Part shown: one piece after another, positions 50,950-59,566 of the stretch
How the letters are laid out: each line of letters begins with the position of its first letter
Position numbering within the stretch: position 1 is the stretch's first letter
Assembly: GCF_017916365.1 (NCBI RefSeq)
Contig: NZ_JAFMSU010000002.1
Location: 558,001-622,000 of the forward strand
Direction of reading: 5' to 3'
Length of the DNA stretch: 64,000 nt
Source: Rufibacter roseolus
Lineage (GTDB): Bacteria; Bacteroidota; Bacteroidia; Cytophagales; Hymenobacteraceae
Notes under the pieces: generated by a model
Databases searched by the model: none
Told to the model about the DNA's origin: nothing
The model's input: the letters and a program-made list of their open reading frames with translations, nothing else
Translations under genes and position numbers: made by a program

Positions 50950-52545
50950 CTATTCGTTTCTTAATTTTTCAATTTGTTCAGCAAAGTAACTCTTTTTTTC
51001 GGGAAACTTCACTATAAGTTGTTCATAAATTTTGATGGCTTTCTTGCCTTTTCCTTGTTTAATAAGAATGAGGGCAAGGTTTTCAGACACCAGGTTCTTC
51101 TTGATCTTGGAGCTCTTGGCAGACAGATCCTCCTGCGGCTCTTGACTTAGCTGGGCGTTGGCCAGGGTTTTCCGTTTGGGCGTAGCCTTCAGGAACTGGT
51201 TGATGATATCCAGTTGCATATCCAGCTTGGCGGTTGGGCTAACCTCTGGCGCCGGCGCCGGGGCGTTCTTTTCCTTTACGTGCTCTATGATCAACTCCGG
51301 CTGGAAGTAGAAGGGAGTCTGTGAAGTGAGGTCGTCCTTGAGCTGGATACTTTCGCCCAAGCGGCTGGAGCCCATCCAATAAGCCAGATTGTTCTGGGTG
51401 AAGATGGAAAGGTAAGGGTCCTGGTTCTCCTGGGTGGCTGGGTTCTGGTTAACCTCAGGCAGCTTTAAAGTAGGAAACTCGTAACCGGAGGTATCATACA
51501 AAGAGTCAAGTTCAGCAATCTCCAGATAAGCGCTCAGGCCTTTGTCTTCTTCTTTACCGGTGAGGGCCACGCCGTGCGGAGGTAAGGTAGAGGCCAGGAA
51601 AGCTGTCTCTTCCTCGGTATAGGTGGTTTCACCGGGTGAGGTTAGCTCGGATACAATCTCCTCATGCGAGAGATTTACACTGGGAATGGGTGCGCTGAAA
51701 GAGGTAAGGCTACTGATCTGGATCAGCTCCAGCAACTCGTCCAGGTTGTCTTCTTCCTCGGAAAGCGAGAGGTCAATATCAACCTCAACCTCTAATTCTT
51801 CATCCACCACCTCTGCAAGAACTGCCTTATCAGGGGTATCTAACACCGCTTCCGGTTCCTCAACAAAAGGCAACTCAATCGATGCAGATTCTTCAGCCTG
51901 GTAATCTTCTACCACCGCCTGTTCAGGCTCAGTAGTTTCCGTCTCAAGAACAGGTGTCTCAAGCGTAGACTCAATTTCCTCAGGAGGGGTTTCTACTGCT
52001 TCTTCGGTGACTGGCTCTTCTTCCACCTGAGCAGAAAGGGGCTCCTCCTCCGCCAATGGAAGTTCTATCACCGGTTGTTCCTCTTCTAATGGTGAATAGA
52101 AGGCCTCGTTTTCTGTTTCTGTGTTTTCCTGGGTTTCGTAACCGGCTGCTGTTTCTACTGCTTCGGTTTCCGGTTCGACAGAAAGAATTGTGTCTTCCTC
52201 CTCAAAGGCCAGCAGCTCGTTTTGAGGCTCATTTTCAGAAATTGGCTCAGAACCGATTTGGATGATGGTTTCCTCTTCCTCAGCTGCGAGGAAAGGCTCT
52301 TCTTCTACGGCTGGGGTGGCGTACACCAGTTGTTTGAGTAACTGCCGGTTTGAGACGTGGGCGGCGGCTCTTCTCAGTTTCTGGGTAGAGAGCATGCTGC
52401 CGCGGTCATAGGCAGCTTTTGCCAACAGAACATGGGCGGTTTGGCAGTACGGAAAAGACACCACCAACCGTTCCAGGTCATCAACTTCCTGGTCCTGGAT
52501 AGGGGCAACCTGCCGGACAATATTTAAAAACGCCGCTTTGTTCAT
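50950..52545 (-). CDS. Glu-rich TPR-containing protein, conserved beside secG
   Basis: A 531-residue acidic protein. Residues 1-75 are a conserved helical domain (FLNIVRQVAPIQDQEVDDLE, PYCQTAHVLLAKAAYD). Residues about 80-285 are a low-complexity stretch dominated by Glu, Thr, Pro and Val. The end (NLALILIKQGKGKKAIKIYEQLI) is a single tetratricopeptide-like unit with a charged tail. There is no signal peptide. The function is unknown; its place between lptE and secG, as in other Cytophagales, may mean a link to envelope or secretion, which is inference. Confidence 0.75.
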   Translation of the reverse strand: MNKAAFLNIVRQVAPIQDQEVDDLERLVVSFPYCQTAHVLLAKAAYDRGSMLSTQKLRRAAAHVSNRQLLKQLVYATPAVEEEPFLAAEEEETIIQIGSEPISENEPQNELLAFEEEDTILSVEPETEAVETAAGYETQENTETENEAFYSPLEEEQPVIELPLAEEEPLSAQVEEEPVTEEAVETPPEEIESTLETPVLETETTEPEQAVVEDYQAEESASIELPFVEEPEAVLDTPDKAVLAEVVDEELEVEVDIDLSLSEEEDNLDELLELIQISSLTSFSAPIPSVNLSHEEIVSELTSPGETTYTEEETAFLASTLPPHGVALTGKEEDKGLSAYLEIAELDSLYDTSGYEFPTLKLPEVNQNPATQENQDPYLSIFTQNNLAYWMGSSRLGESIQLKDDLTSQTPFYFQPELIIEHVKEKNAPAPAPEVSPTAKLDMQLDIINQFLKATPKRKTLANAQLSQEPQEDLSAKSSKIKKNLVSENLALILIKQGKGKKAIKIYEQLIVKFPEKKSYFAEQIEKLRNE

Positions 52546-52613
52546 GGAACTCGTGAATGCATTGCCGCTGGATAGGCAAGCTCAAATTACTAGTTATTAG
52601 GGAAATACAGGAG

Positions 52614-52648
52614 AAAGGCACTGAAATTTATGTTTTCAGTGCCTTTTT
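52614..52648 (-). terminator. Terminator of lptE
   Basis: Thirteen-base perfect arms AAAGGCACTGAAA and TTTCAGTGCCTTT between lptE and the TPR gene, so the TPR-secG pair is a separate unit. Confidence 0.8.
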
Positions 52649-52664
52649 GATCCTGCAAAGATAC

Positions 52665-53201
52665 TTACCAATTTGCTACCGTTTTGGTAAAAACGCTGTA
52701 AATAATGCGTTCTGTGATCTGTCTGATCTGCGCCTGGCTTATCTGGTTGATATCCAGAGAGGGAGGGAAATCGGCGAAACCGGAGAAACTTTGGTCAAAG
52801 TTGTTGGCGGGGTTCTTGGTGTCTGTATAGTTGATCTGCACCACAATAGTCAAACGGTTAGCCCCGGCCTGGTCCAGCCCTATGTTGCTGCCCGTGGGGA
52901 TGTCGCTGCGCTGGATAGCCGCCGGACTAAAAGTATAGCTCAGGATTTGGCCCTCAATCTGTAAATCCCCGGCCTGCGGCAGGATGCGCAGGTTGGTGTT
53001 CCGCTGGAAGTAATCTTTGAAGTCTTCAGTGACAAACTGCTGTAAATTAGCCGGTCCCTGACCAGAGGCATTGTTGAAGTTGGTAATGGAAATGCTTTTC
53101 ACGTCCGGCGAAATGTTGGTGCCAGTAAAGGAATAGCAACCGCTCAGCAGCAAAGGAAGGCAGAGCAGCAAAAAGTACTTCAAAGGGTTATAGATCTTCA
53201 A
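52665..53201 (-). CDS. lptE: LptE-family LPS-assembly lipoprotein
   Basis: A 178-residue outer-membrane lipoprotein that plugs LptD and helps place LPS on the surface. It has a signal peptide with lipobox LLSGCYSF (Cys22), then ISITNFNNASGQGPANLQQ and the end ITERIIYSVFTKTVANW typical of Bacteroidota LptE. The start is TTG at 53201, overlapping the end of the sigma54 activator gene by 14 bases; the next candidate is TTG six codons later. The overlap suggests translational coupling. No lptD is in the window. Confidence 0.87.
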   Translation of the reverse strand: MKIYNPLKYFLLLCLPLLLSGCYSFTGTNISPDVKSISITNFNNASGQGPANLQQFVTEDFKDYFQRNTNLRILPQAGDLQIEGQILSYTFSPAAIQRSDIPTGSNIGLDQAGANRLTIVVQINYTDTKNPANNFDQSFSGFADFPPSLDINQISQAQIRQITERIIYSVFTKTVANW

Positions 53202-54456
53202 GGTCGTATTGTTTTAATTTCCGGTACAAGGTGCGTTCTGAGATGCCCAGGTCTTTGGCGGCGTATTTCCGTTTGTTCCCGTGCTTCTTTAACGCTTTCA
53301 GGATCATTTCCTTTTCTTTATGCTCCAAAGAAAGACTTTCTTCTTCGGTCTCATGGGAAATGTCTTCTACTTTGTCCTCGTATTCCTCTGGTTCGTCCAC
53401 AGAGAGCATGTAGCCATCGCGGCGGTCTGGGGCGCGGTACACGGGTTGCTCATAGGGGCCCATCTCCTCAAACAAATGCCGATTATTCTTAAGAAGTTCC
53501 GCGTCTTCCTGCTGGTGTGAGAGCAGATCAAATACTACCTGCTTGAGGTCGTTCATGTCTTTGCGCATGTCAAAGAGCACTTTGTAGAGCAGGTCCCGCT
53601 CTGAGATGCCGCCGGGACCATCGGCCGTGGCGTTGGGGTGGAAGAGGGCGGGCAATTGGTTCTGCTGCTCCTGCGGCAGGTACTTGCGCAGGGTGGCGGC
53701 GTTGATCTCGCGCTCATACTCCAGCACCGAGATCTGCTCCACTATGTTCTTCAACTGCCGGATGTTGCCCGGGAAGCGGTAGCGCAGCAGTTCCTGCACC
53801 GCATCGGGCAGCAGTGTGATGGGCTTCACGTGGTAGCGCTCTGAGAAATCACTGGCGAACTTGCGGAACAGCAGGTGCGTGTCTTCGCCGCGCTCGCGCA
53901 AAGGCGGCACCGTAATAGGGACAGTGTTGAGGCGGTAATACAGGTCCTCGCGGAACTGTCCGCGCTCCACTGCCTGCATCAGGTTCACGTTGGTGGCCGC
54001 TACCACGCGCACATCGGTCTTCTGCACTTTGGAGGAACCTACCTTGATGAACTCGCCGTTTTCCAGCACGCGCAAAAGGCGGGCCTGCGTTCCGAGGGGC
54101 ATTTCCCCGATCTCGTCCAAAAAGATGGTACCGCCGTTCGTGACCTCAAAATACCCTTTGCGGGCTTCAGCGGCGCCAGTGAAAGAGCCTTTCTCGTGCC
54201 CGAACAATTCTGAGTCAATGGTACCCTCTGGAATGGCGCCACAGTTAATGGCAATGAACTGGCCGTGCTTGCGCGGGCTCAGGTGATGGATGATCTTGGA
54301 GAAGGATTCTTTTCCGCTACCGCTTTCGCCGGTAATGAGCACGGTCATATCAGTAGGGGCTACCTGCACCGCCACCTGAATGGCGTAGTTCAGCAAAGGC
54401 GAGTTCCCGATGATGCCAAACCGCTGCTTCACCGACTGTATCTCTATATCACGCAT
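53188..54456 (-). CDS. Sigma54-dependent transcriptional activator without receiver domain
   Basis: A 422-residue bacterial enhancer-binding protein. It starts directly with the AAA+ domain: Walker A GESGSGKE (43-50), the sigma54-contact loop as GSFTGA (90-95, usual form GAFTGA), Walker B IFLDEIGEM (Asp114, Glu115) and an arginine-finger region FREDLYYRLN. A linker of about 120 residues leads to a C-terminal Fis-type helix-turn-helix (ILKALKKHGNKRKYAAKDLGISERTLYRKLKQY). Without a receiver or sensor domain its activity must be set by partner, level or linker. Lies between miaB and lptE. The groESL promoter 3 kb away is a candidate target. Confidence 0.93.
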   Translation of the reverse strand: MRDIEIQSVKQRFGIIGNSPLLNYAIQVAVQVAPTDMTVLITGESGSGKESFSKIIHHLSPRKHGQFIAINCGAIPEGTIDSELFGHEKGSFTGAAEARKGYFEVTNGGTIFLDEIGEMPLGTQARLLRVLENGEFIKVGSSKVQKTDVRVVAATNVNLMQAVERGQFREDLYYRLNTVPITVPPLRERGEDTHLLFRKFASDFSERYHVKPITLLPDAVQELLRYRFPGNIRQLKNIVEQISVLEYEREINAATLRKYLPQEQQNQLPALFHPNATADGPGGISERDLLYKVLFDMRKDMNDLKQVVFDLLSHQQEDAELLKNNRHLFEEMGPYEQPVYRAPDRRDGYMLSVDEPEEYEDKVEDISHETEEESLSLEHKEKEMILKALKKHGNKRKYAAKDLGISERTLYRKLKQYDLEDL

Positions 54457-54459
54457 GAA

Positions 54460-54551
54460 GTAGATTTGAAGATTAGAAAATGTGGAGATTTGGAAATGAG
54501 TGAGTGGGAGACTGAATTTTCAAACCTCCACATCTCCAAATTTTCTCATTA
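54460..54551. repeat. Purine-rich repeat, imperfect inverted copies
   Basis: Units like AGATTTGGAGATGTGGAG run forward at 54460-54500 and inverted at 54513-54551 between miaB and the sigma54 activator gene. The same degenerate unit recurs at 62599-62665 and 62800-62843. Confidence 0.5.
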
Positions 54552-55982
54552 TAAAACTGGTTCCCCGAACAAGGTGCCTACGGAGCAGTCAGTGATGAGC
54601 ACGTTTACGTAGTCGCCTTTCTGGAAGTGCATTTTGGGGAAGATCACTACTTTGTTCTGGTCGTTGCGGCCGCTGAGCATCTCGTCTGAGCGCTTGGAGA
54701 AGTTCTCCACCAGCACCTTTGACACTTTGCCTACATCCAACTTATTCCGCTCCAGAGAGTAGTGGCGCTGCTTGTCAATGATTTCTTGCAGACGGCGTTT
54801 TTTCGTTTCCAGCGGAACATCGTCTTGAAGTTTGCGGGCCGCCAGGGTGCCGGGGCGCTCAGAATAGAAGAACATGTACGCGTAGTCATACTGCACGTAA
54901 TCTATCAGCGAGAGGGTGTCCTGGTGCTCTTCTTCGGTTTCCGAGCAGAAGCCGGCAATCATATCGGTGGAGATTCCGCATTCCACGCCCAGGATCCGGC
55001 GGATGGCGTCTATGCGCTCCATGTACCAGGCACGGTCATAGGTGCGGTTCATAAGTTCCAGCACGCGAGAGTTGCCGCTCTGGGCCGGCAGGTGGATGTA
55101 TTTGCAGATGTTGTCGTACTTTTTCATGGTGTACAACACGTCATCCGTGATGTCTTTGGGGTGGGAGGTGGAGAACCTTACGCGCAAGTCTGGGCTGATC
55201 AAGGCCACCATCTCCAGTAGTTGGGCAAAGTTCACGCGCTCCAATCCGTCCTCAGAAGCCCATTTATAGGAGTCCACGTTCTGGCCCAGCAAGGTCACTT
55301 CTTTGTAGCCCTGGTTGACCAGTTCCTGCGCCTCACGCACGATGGAATGGGCATCTCTGGAGCGCTCACGGCCTCGCGTGAATGGCACTACGCAGAAAGA
55401 GCACATATTGTCGCAGCCCCGCATGATGGAAACGAAGGCACTCACGCCGTTGCTGTTCAAGCGGATTGGGTTGATGTCGGCGTAGGTTTCCTCGCGGGAG
55501 AGGAGCACGTTCACGGCTTTCTGGCCGCCGTCTACTTCATTGATGAGCGAGGGAAGGTCGCGGTAGGCATCCGGGCCAACCACCAGATCCACCATTTTCT
55601 CTTCTTCCAGCAGGTTCTTTTTCAGGCGCTCGGCCATGCAGCCCAACACGCCCACCACCAGACCGGGTTTCTTTTTCTTCAAATGCTGCAGCTGCGTAAG
55701 GCGGTGCCGCACGGTCTGCTCGGCCTTCTCCCGGATAGAGCACGTGTTCAGCAACACCAGGTCCGCGTTGGTCACTTCTGACGTTGTGTCAAAGCCGGCC
55801 TCAAACAAAATGGAGGAAACGATCTCACTGTCAGAGAAATTCATCTGGCAGCCGTAGCTCTCAATATAAAGCTTGCGCTGACGTCCGGTGTTGGAGTCAA
55901 CCGTTACTTTGGTGTCACACGCGGCTGCCTGCTCCGGCGTGCGGTTATCAATGAAGTCTAAGTCCAGAATGGGTGCGTGCAT
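54549..55982 (-). CDS. miaB: tRNA-2-methylthio-N6-dimethylallyladenosine synthase
   Basis: A 477-residue radical-SAM methylthiotransferase that adds the 2-methylthio group to i6A37 of tRNAs reading UNN codons. The N-terminal UPF0004 domain holds three cluster cysteines ([26 protein letters not shown]). The radical-SAM core has [17 protein letters not shown] and the C-terminal TRAM domain ends [22 protein letters not shown] at 55982 is chosen over 56003. The MiaE gene, for the next step of the pathway, is at 62849-63442. Confidence 0.96.
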   Translation of the reverse strand: MHAPILDLDFIDNRTPEQAAACDTKVTVDSNTGRQRKLYIESYGCQMNFSDSEIVSSILFEAGFDTTSEVTNADLVLLNTCSIREKAEQTVRHRLTQLQHLKKKKPGLVVGVLGCMAERLKKNLLEEEKMVDLVVGPDAYRDLPSLINEVDGGQKAVNVLLSREETYADINPIRLNSNGVSAFVSIMRGCDNMCSFCVVPFTRGRERSRDAHSIVREAQELVNQGYKEVTLLGQNVDSYKWASEDGLERVNFAQLLEMVALISPDLRVRFSTSHPKDITDDVLYTMKKYDNICKYIHLPAQSGNSRVLELMNRTYDRAWYMERIDAIRRILGVECGISTDMIAGFCSETEEEHQDTLSLIDYVQYDYAYMFFYSERPGTLAARKLQDDVPLETKKRRLQEIIDKQRHYSLERNKLDVGKVSKVLVENFSKRSDEMLSGRNDQNKVVIFPKMHFQKGDYVNVLITDCSVGTLFGEPVL

Positions 55983-56054
55983 AGCTTGCAAGTAAAAACA
56001 CAAAGATAAGCATATTCATGCGCTTATGACAGAATGGCAGGCAATATTTTATAG

Positions 56055-56090
56055 GAAAAGCGCCTGTTCTCTGAAAAACAGACGCTAAAC
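56055..56090. repeat. 36-bp dispersed dyad element, copy 19
   Basis: Right half CAGACGCTAAAC fits the family; the left end GAAAAGCGCC is degenerate. GCGCCTGTT and AACAGACGC form a hairpin downstream of pabB. Confidence 0.45.
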
Positions 56091-56138
56091 GAACATCCCG
56101 GTAGTCCAGAGCAAAAACAGGTTCAGTACCAAACAGGC

Positions 56139-57431
56139 CTAAGGCTTCTCCAGCACGTTCCTGATGGCGGCAGCTTTTAAAAGGCATTCCTGGTATTCCT
56201 GCTCCGGGTCTGAGTCATAGGTGATGGCGCTTCCTACCTCAAAGGAAAGGTAACCCGTATGGGCATTGTACTGCAGGCTACGGATAACCACATTGAAGTC
56301 AAAATCCCCGTTGGGCAGGAAATACCCGAAGGAACCGGAGTAAAGGCCACGCCTGATTTTTTCGTACTGCTCAATCAGTTCCAGCGCCCTGATCTTCGGG
56401 GCCCCTGTCATGCTACCCATCGGGAAGGTCGCTTTGAGAACTTCCACGGCATTCACGTCTGCTGAGATCTGGCCAGTCACGGTGGAGATCATCTGCCAGA
56501 CGTATTGGAACCCGTACATGCCAAACAGTTCCTCTACCTGAACGGTACCGGTCTGGGCCACCCGATTCAGGTCATTCCGCACCAGGTCCACGATCATCAT
56601 GTTCTCGGCCTGTTCCTTCTCGCTCGTCGCCAGAAGGGTTCTCTGGCGTTGGTCGTCAGCAGGAGTGGAGCCACGGCGGATGGTGCCTTTGATAGGCTGG
56701 GAAATGAGCAGGTTGTTTTTCTTCTTTAAGAATCTTTCCGGGCTGGCACAGAGCAAGTAACGATCATCTAGTTTAAGAAAGCCTGCGAATGGGGTAGGTG
56801 AAGCTGCGTTCAGTTTCCAGAAGAGGGGGAGTGGGTTCAAGGAAACATTTTCGGCGTAGAACTCCTGGCAATAATTCACCTCATACACATTCCCTTCAAG
56901 GATGTGCTGGCGCAGACTTTCCACGTCATGCAGGTAATTCTCCCGGGAAACCCGCGGTTGCGTTCTGATGCTGTTTTGGGAAAAAGTGCCGGAAAACGGA
57001 GTGCGTCCGATGGCTTTGGCAATGGCCTCCGGTTCCTCTACGCTGGAGTGAATGGTCACGGAATCCTCGCCCCAGAGAAGCCAGGTCTCTGGATGGAAAA
57101 AGTACAGTTCCGGAAATCCTACGTAATCTGGGTGCTGGCTGTGCAGTTGCTCCAATCCGTTTTTCAGATCGTAGGTCAGGAACCCGAATAACGGGGTATC
57201 TCTCTCCTGACTAAGATTTTCCTGCAGCGCAACCCAGGATGTGATATCCCCGGGACTTTTATGCCGGCGCATGCCCAGCATGTTTGCAAAAGCGCCGTGC
57301 CGATAAGGTATGTTGTTGGGTTCATAGTAGGCCACTACCTCATGCTGCCGGGTTGTCCAGGCCAGGGCTTGCTGTTTCCATTGGAGAACAGAAACCGGGA
57401 GTGAGGCAAAAAGCAAAGTCAACTGGTGCAT
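56139..57431 (-). CDS. pabB: Aminodeoxychorismate synthase component I / anthranilate synthase-like
   Basis: A 430-residue chorismate-using enzyme. It probably aminates chorismate to 4-amino-4-deoxychorismate for folate synthesis. The chorismate-binding domain shows SPERFLKK, QPIKGTIRRG, DLVRNDLNRVA, FPMGSMTGAPKIRALELI and the final SAITYDSDPEQEYQE. The PIKGT form favours PabB over TrpE (which has PIAGT). No pabA or pabC is adjacent. ATG at 57431 is preferred to a TTG at 57461. Confidence 0.88.
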   Translation of the reverse strand: MHQLTLLFASLPVSVLQWKQQALAWTTRQHEVVAYYEPNNIPYRHGAFANMLGMRRHKSPGDITSWVALQENLSQERDTPLFGFLTYDLKNGLEQLHSQHPDYVGFPELYFFHPETWLLWGEDSVTIHSSVEEPEAIAKAIGRTPFSGTFSQNSIRTQPRVSRENYLHDVESLRQHILEGNVYEVNYCQEFYAENVSLNPLPLFWKLNAASPTPFAGFLKLDDRYLLCASPERFLKKKNNLLISQPIKGTIRRGSTPADDQRQRTLLATSEKEQAENMMIVDLVRNDLNRVAQTGTVQVEELFGMYGFQYVWQMISTVTGQISADVNAVEVLKATFPMGSMTGAPKIRALELIEQYEKIRRGLYSGSFGYFLPNGDFDFNVVIRSLQYNAHTGYLSFEVGSAITYDSDPEQEYQECLLKAAAIRNVLEKP

Positions 57432-57523
57432 GGTGGCAACGGAAAAGAAATAAGGCGACAAATATAAGGATATTCTCCGTGGTGGTTTGCTGCCTGCTTT
57501 GGTGCCAAACCAACCTTAATCCT

Positions 57524-57559
57524 GTTTAAAGGCGGTTTTCGGGAAAACAGGGCACAAAC
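57524..57559. repeat. 36-bp dispersed dyad element, copy 18
   Basis: Exact match to GTTT-N9-TTT-N4-AAA-N9-AAAC, in the gap between pabB and the zinc-ribbon gene. Confidence 0.65.
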
Positions 57560-57614
57560 GCAGCATTGAATAAATACACCATTTGCCTGGAGAGAATTGG
57601 AAAGAGAGCATAAA

Positions 57615-57642
57615 AAAAGGATGGTAGTCACACCATCCTTTT
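57615..57642 (-). terminator. Terminator of the zinc-ribbon/Nif3 operon
   Basis: Eleven-base arms AAAAGGATGGT and ACCATCCTTTT; a T run follows on the minus strand. Confidence 0.8.
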
Positions 57643-57666
57643 CACTATATAAACCAATTTGTCTGT

Positions 57667-58401
57667 TTACACGATAGCTTTCTGCTCCACATCGGCCAGG
57701 ATACGGCCGCAGTGCTCACATACAGTAATCTTTTTGTGGGCAGCAATGTCAGACTGACGCTGTGGGGGAACGGTGTTGAAGCATCCGCCGCAGGCATCGC
57801 GCTTCACGGTTACCACGGCCAGGCCGTTACGTACGTTCTTCCGGATCCGGTTGTAGGCGAAAAGAAGGCGCTCTTCAATATGCTTCATGGCCTCTTCCTT
57901 CTCCTCATTGAGCTTGCGCTCATCTTCCTCGCTCTCGTTCACCATCACCTGCAGCTCGGCATTCTTGGTGTTGAGGTCTTTCTGGCGCTCCTCCAGGCGG
58001 TTTTTGGTTTCCTGGATTTCCTGGTTTTTCTGCTCTATCTGGAAATTAGCCTCGCGGATTTTTTTCTCGTTGATCTGGATTTCCAGTTTCTGAAGTTCAA
58101 TCTCTTTGGTGATGGCGTCAAACTCGCGGTTGTTACGCACATTCTCCTGTTGCTCTTCGTATTTCTTGATCAGTTTCTCAGCGTCTTTGATGCCTTGTTT
58201 GCGGTTGGCAATTGCTTGGTGCAACTCAGCGATCTCGTCATCAAATTTGCTTACGCGTACTTGGTAGCCGGCAATCTCATCTTCCAGGTCACGAACCTCT
58301 TCCGGTAGGTCGCCTCTAATTTGTAGAATCTTGTCCAATTGAGAATCTAAGCTCTGAAGTCTTAGAAGTGCATCTAACTTACTTGCTACAGTACTTTCCA
58401 T
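57667..58401 (-). CDS. Zinc-ribbon coiled-coil protein (zf-RING_7 / CdsZ-like)
   Basis: A 244-residue protein. Residues 1-185 are a long helical hairpin coiled coil (LRLQSLDSQLDKILQIRGDL, then EIELQKLEIQINEKKIREAN). Residues about 195-240 form a C4 zinc ribbon with CGGC and CEHC pairs. The family is widespread; a chlamydial member regulates transcription, but the general role is unclear. It starts 7 bases after the Nif3-like gene stop, and this pairing is conserved in many bacteria. Confidence 0.85.
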   Translation of the reverse strand: MESTVASKLDALLRLQSLDSQLDKILQIRGDLPEEVRDLEDEIAGYQVRVSKFDDEIAELHQAIANRKQGIKDAEKLIKKYEEQQENVRNNREFDAITKEIELQKLEIQINEKKIREANFQIEQKNQEIQETKNRLEERQKDLNTKNAELQVMVNESEEDERKLNEEKEEAMKHIEERLLFAYNRIRKNVRNGLAVVTVKRDACGGCFNTVPPQRQSDIAAHKKITVCEHCGRILADVEQKAIV

Positions 58402-58408
58402 GTATAAT

Positions 58409-59506
58409 TTAGCTGTGTCTTACGGGATTTGTGTCAGTGTATGACAAATCAACCGCAAAATTAGGAAAAGATTTTGTAAGTATATCATAAAAAAGCTCCT
58501 TCGTATAAACTTCGCTTTCGTAGTGTCCCACGTCTACCAAAGCCATTTGGTCGGTGGCTTCAAAGAACTCATGGTACTTCAGGTCGGCGGTGAGGAAAAT
58601 ATCAGCATTAGCTGCTTTGGCCTGGCGGATGAGGAAACTGCCGGCCCCGCCGCAGACTGCCACCCGCTTGATGGGCTTCTGCGGCCAAGCGGTATGCCGG
58701 AAAGTTCTAATATTCAACTTCTCTTTCACGTGCCGCACTAATTCCTCAGGGGATAGCGCATCTTCCAGTTCACCCACCATGCCGGCGCCTACTTCCTGGT
58801 TCTCGTTCTGCAGGGCCACCAGGTAATGCGCCACTTCCTCATAGGGGTGCGCCTTCATTAGGGCTCGCATGATCTGGTTTTGCTTGAAGGTGGGGAAGAT
58901 CACCTCAATTTTGTTTTCAATGGTTTCCTCAGTCTTACAAGGCTCCCCAATGTGCGGATTGGCCTGCGCCGAGGGTGTGAACCGGCCCGTACCCGTGATC
59001 CGGAAGCTGCAGTCGGTGTACTCGCCAATCTGTCCGGCCCCGGCCTGATGCAGCGCGTCCAAGACTTTCTCGGTGTCATCAAGGGGCACGTAGGTCTCCA
59101 GTTTGGTCAGGAGCTGGGTTTTGGGCGAAAGCACTTTGGGGTTCAGGATGCCCAGCTTCTCGCAAAGCTTGGCGTTGACGCCGTTGTGCACGTGGTCCAA
59201 ATTGGTGTGGCAGGCGAAAATGGCCACCTGGTGTTGCAGAGCCTTGAGCAGGATGCGTTCTACCGGGGTTTTGCCGGTGAGGCTTTTAAGCGGTTTGAAG
59301 ATAACTGGGTGGTGGGCCACTATAAGGTTACAACCGCGGTCTACGGCCTCCTGCACTACTTCCAGGGTACAATCCAAGGTTAACAGTACGCCCGTCAGGG
59401 TTGTCTCTGGGTCCCCGATCTGCAGCAAGGCGTTGTCATAAGATTCCTGATAAGCGGGAGGCGCATACCGCTCCAGCATCTGCACCACTTCTTTTATCTT
59501 CGTCAT
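58409..59506 (-). CDS. Nif3-like dinuclear metal-centre protein (GTP cyclohydrolase 1 type 2 family)
   Basis: A 365-residue protein of the Nif3/YbgI family, which forms hexameric toroids with a two-metal site. Metal ligands are seen in LIVAHHPVIFKP, FACHTNLDHV and near the end in DVGHYESE. The insertion between the halves (about 130-235) is the PII-like domain present in the longer members (HPYEEVAHYLVALQN). The in vivo function is unsettled. Operon with the zinc-ribbon gene; divergent from lpxK with a 60-base gap. Confidence 0.9.
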   Translation of the reverse strand: MTKIKEVVQMLERYAPPAYQESYDNALLQIGDPETTLTGVLLTLDCTLEVVQEAVDRGCNLIVAHHPVIFKPLKSLTGKTPVERILLKALQHQVAIFACHTNLDHVHNGVNAKLCEKLGILNPKVLSPKTQLLTKLETYVPLDDTEKVLDALHQAGAGQIGEYTDCSFRITGTGRFTPSAQANPHIGEPCKTEETIENKIEVIFPTFKQNQIMRALMKAHPYEEVAHYLVALQNENQEVGAGMVGELEDALSPEELVRHVKEKLNIRTFRHTAWPQKPIKRVAVCGGAGSFLIRQAKAANADIFLTADLKYHEFFEATDQMALVDVGHYESEVYTKELFYDILTKSFPNFAVDLSYTDTNPVRHS

Positions 59507-59566
59507 TCTATAGGTTTAAAGCCGTTGAGGGCAAAGAAAGGCAAAATTCATGTACTTTTGTTCCTT

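Noticed and set aside
60-57559. CRISPR repeats: the 36-base elements have GTTT/AAAC ends and the length of some CRISPR repeats
   Set aside because: Copies are isolated, thousands of bases apart, variable in sequence and never in an array with spacers. No cas gene is present.
59514-59549. Further 36-base dyad copy between the Nif3-like gene and lpxK
   Set aside because: The outer bases resemble the family but the inner TTT tract is absent (GAG), so it cannot be told from chance.
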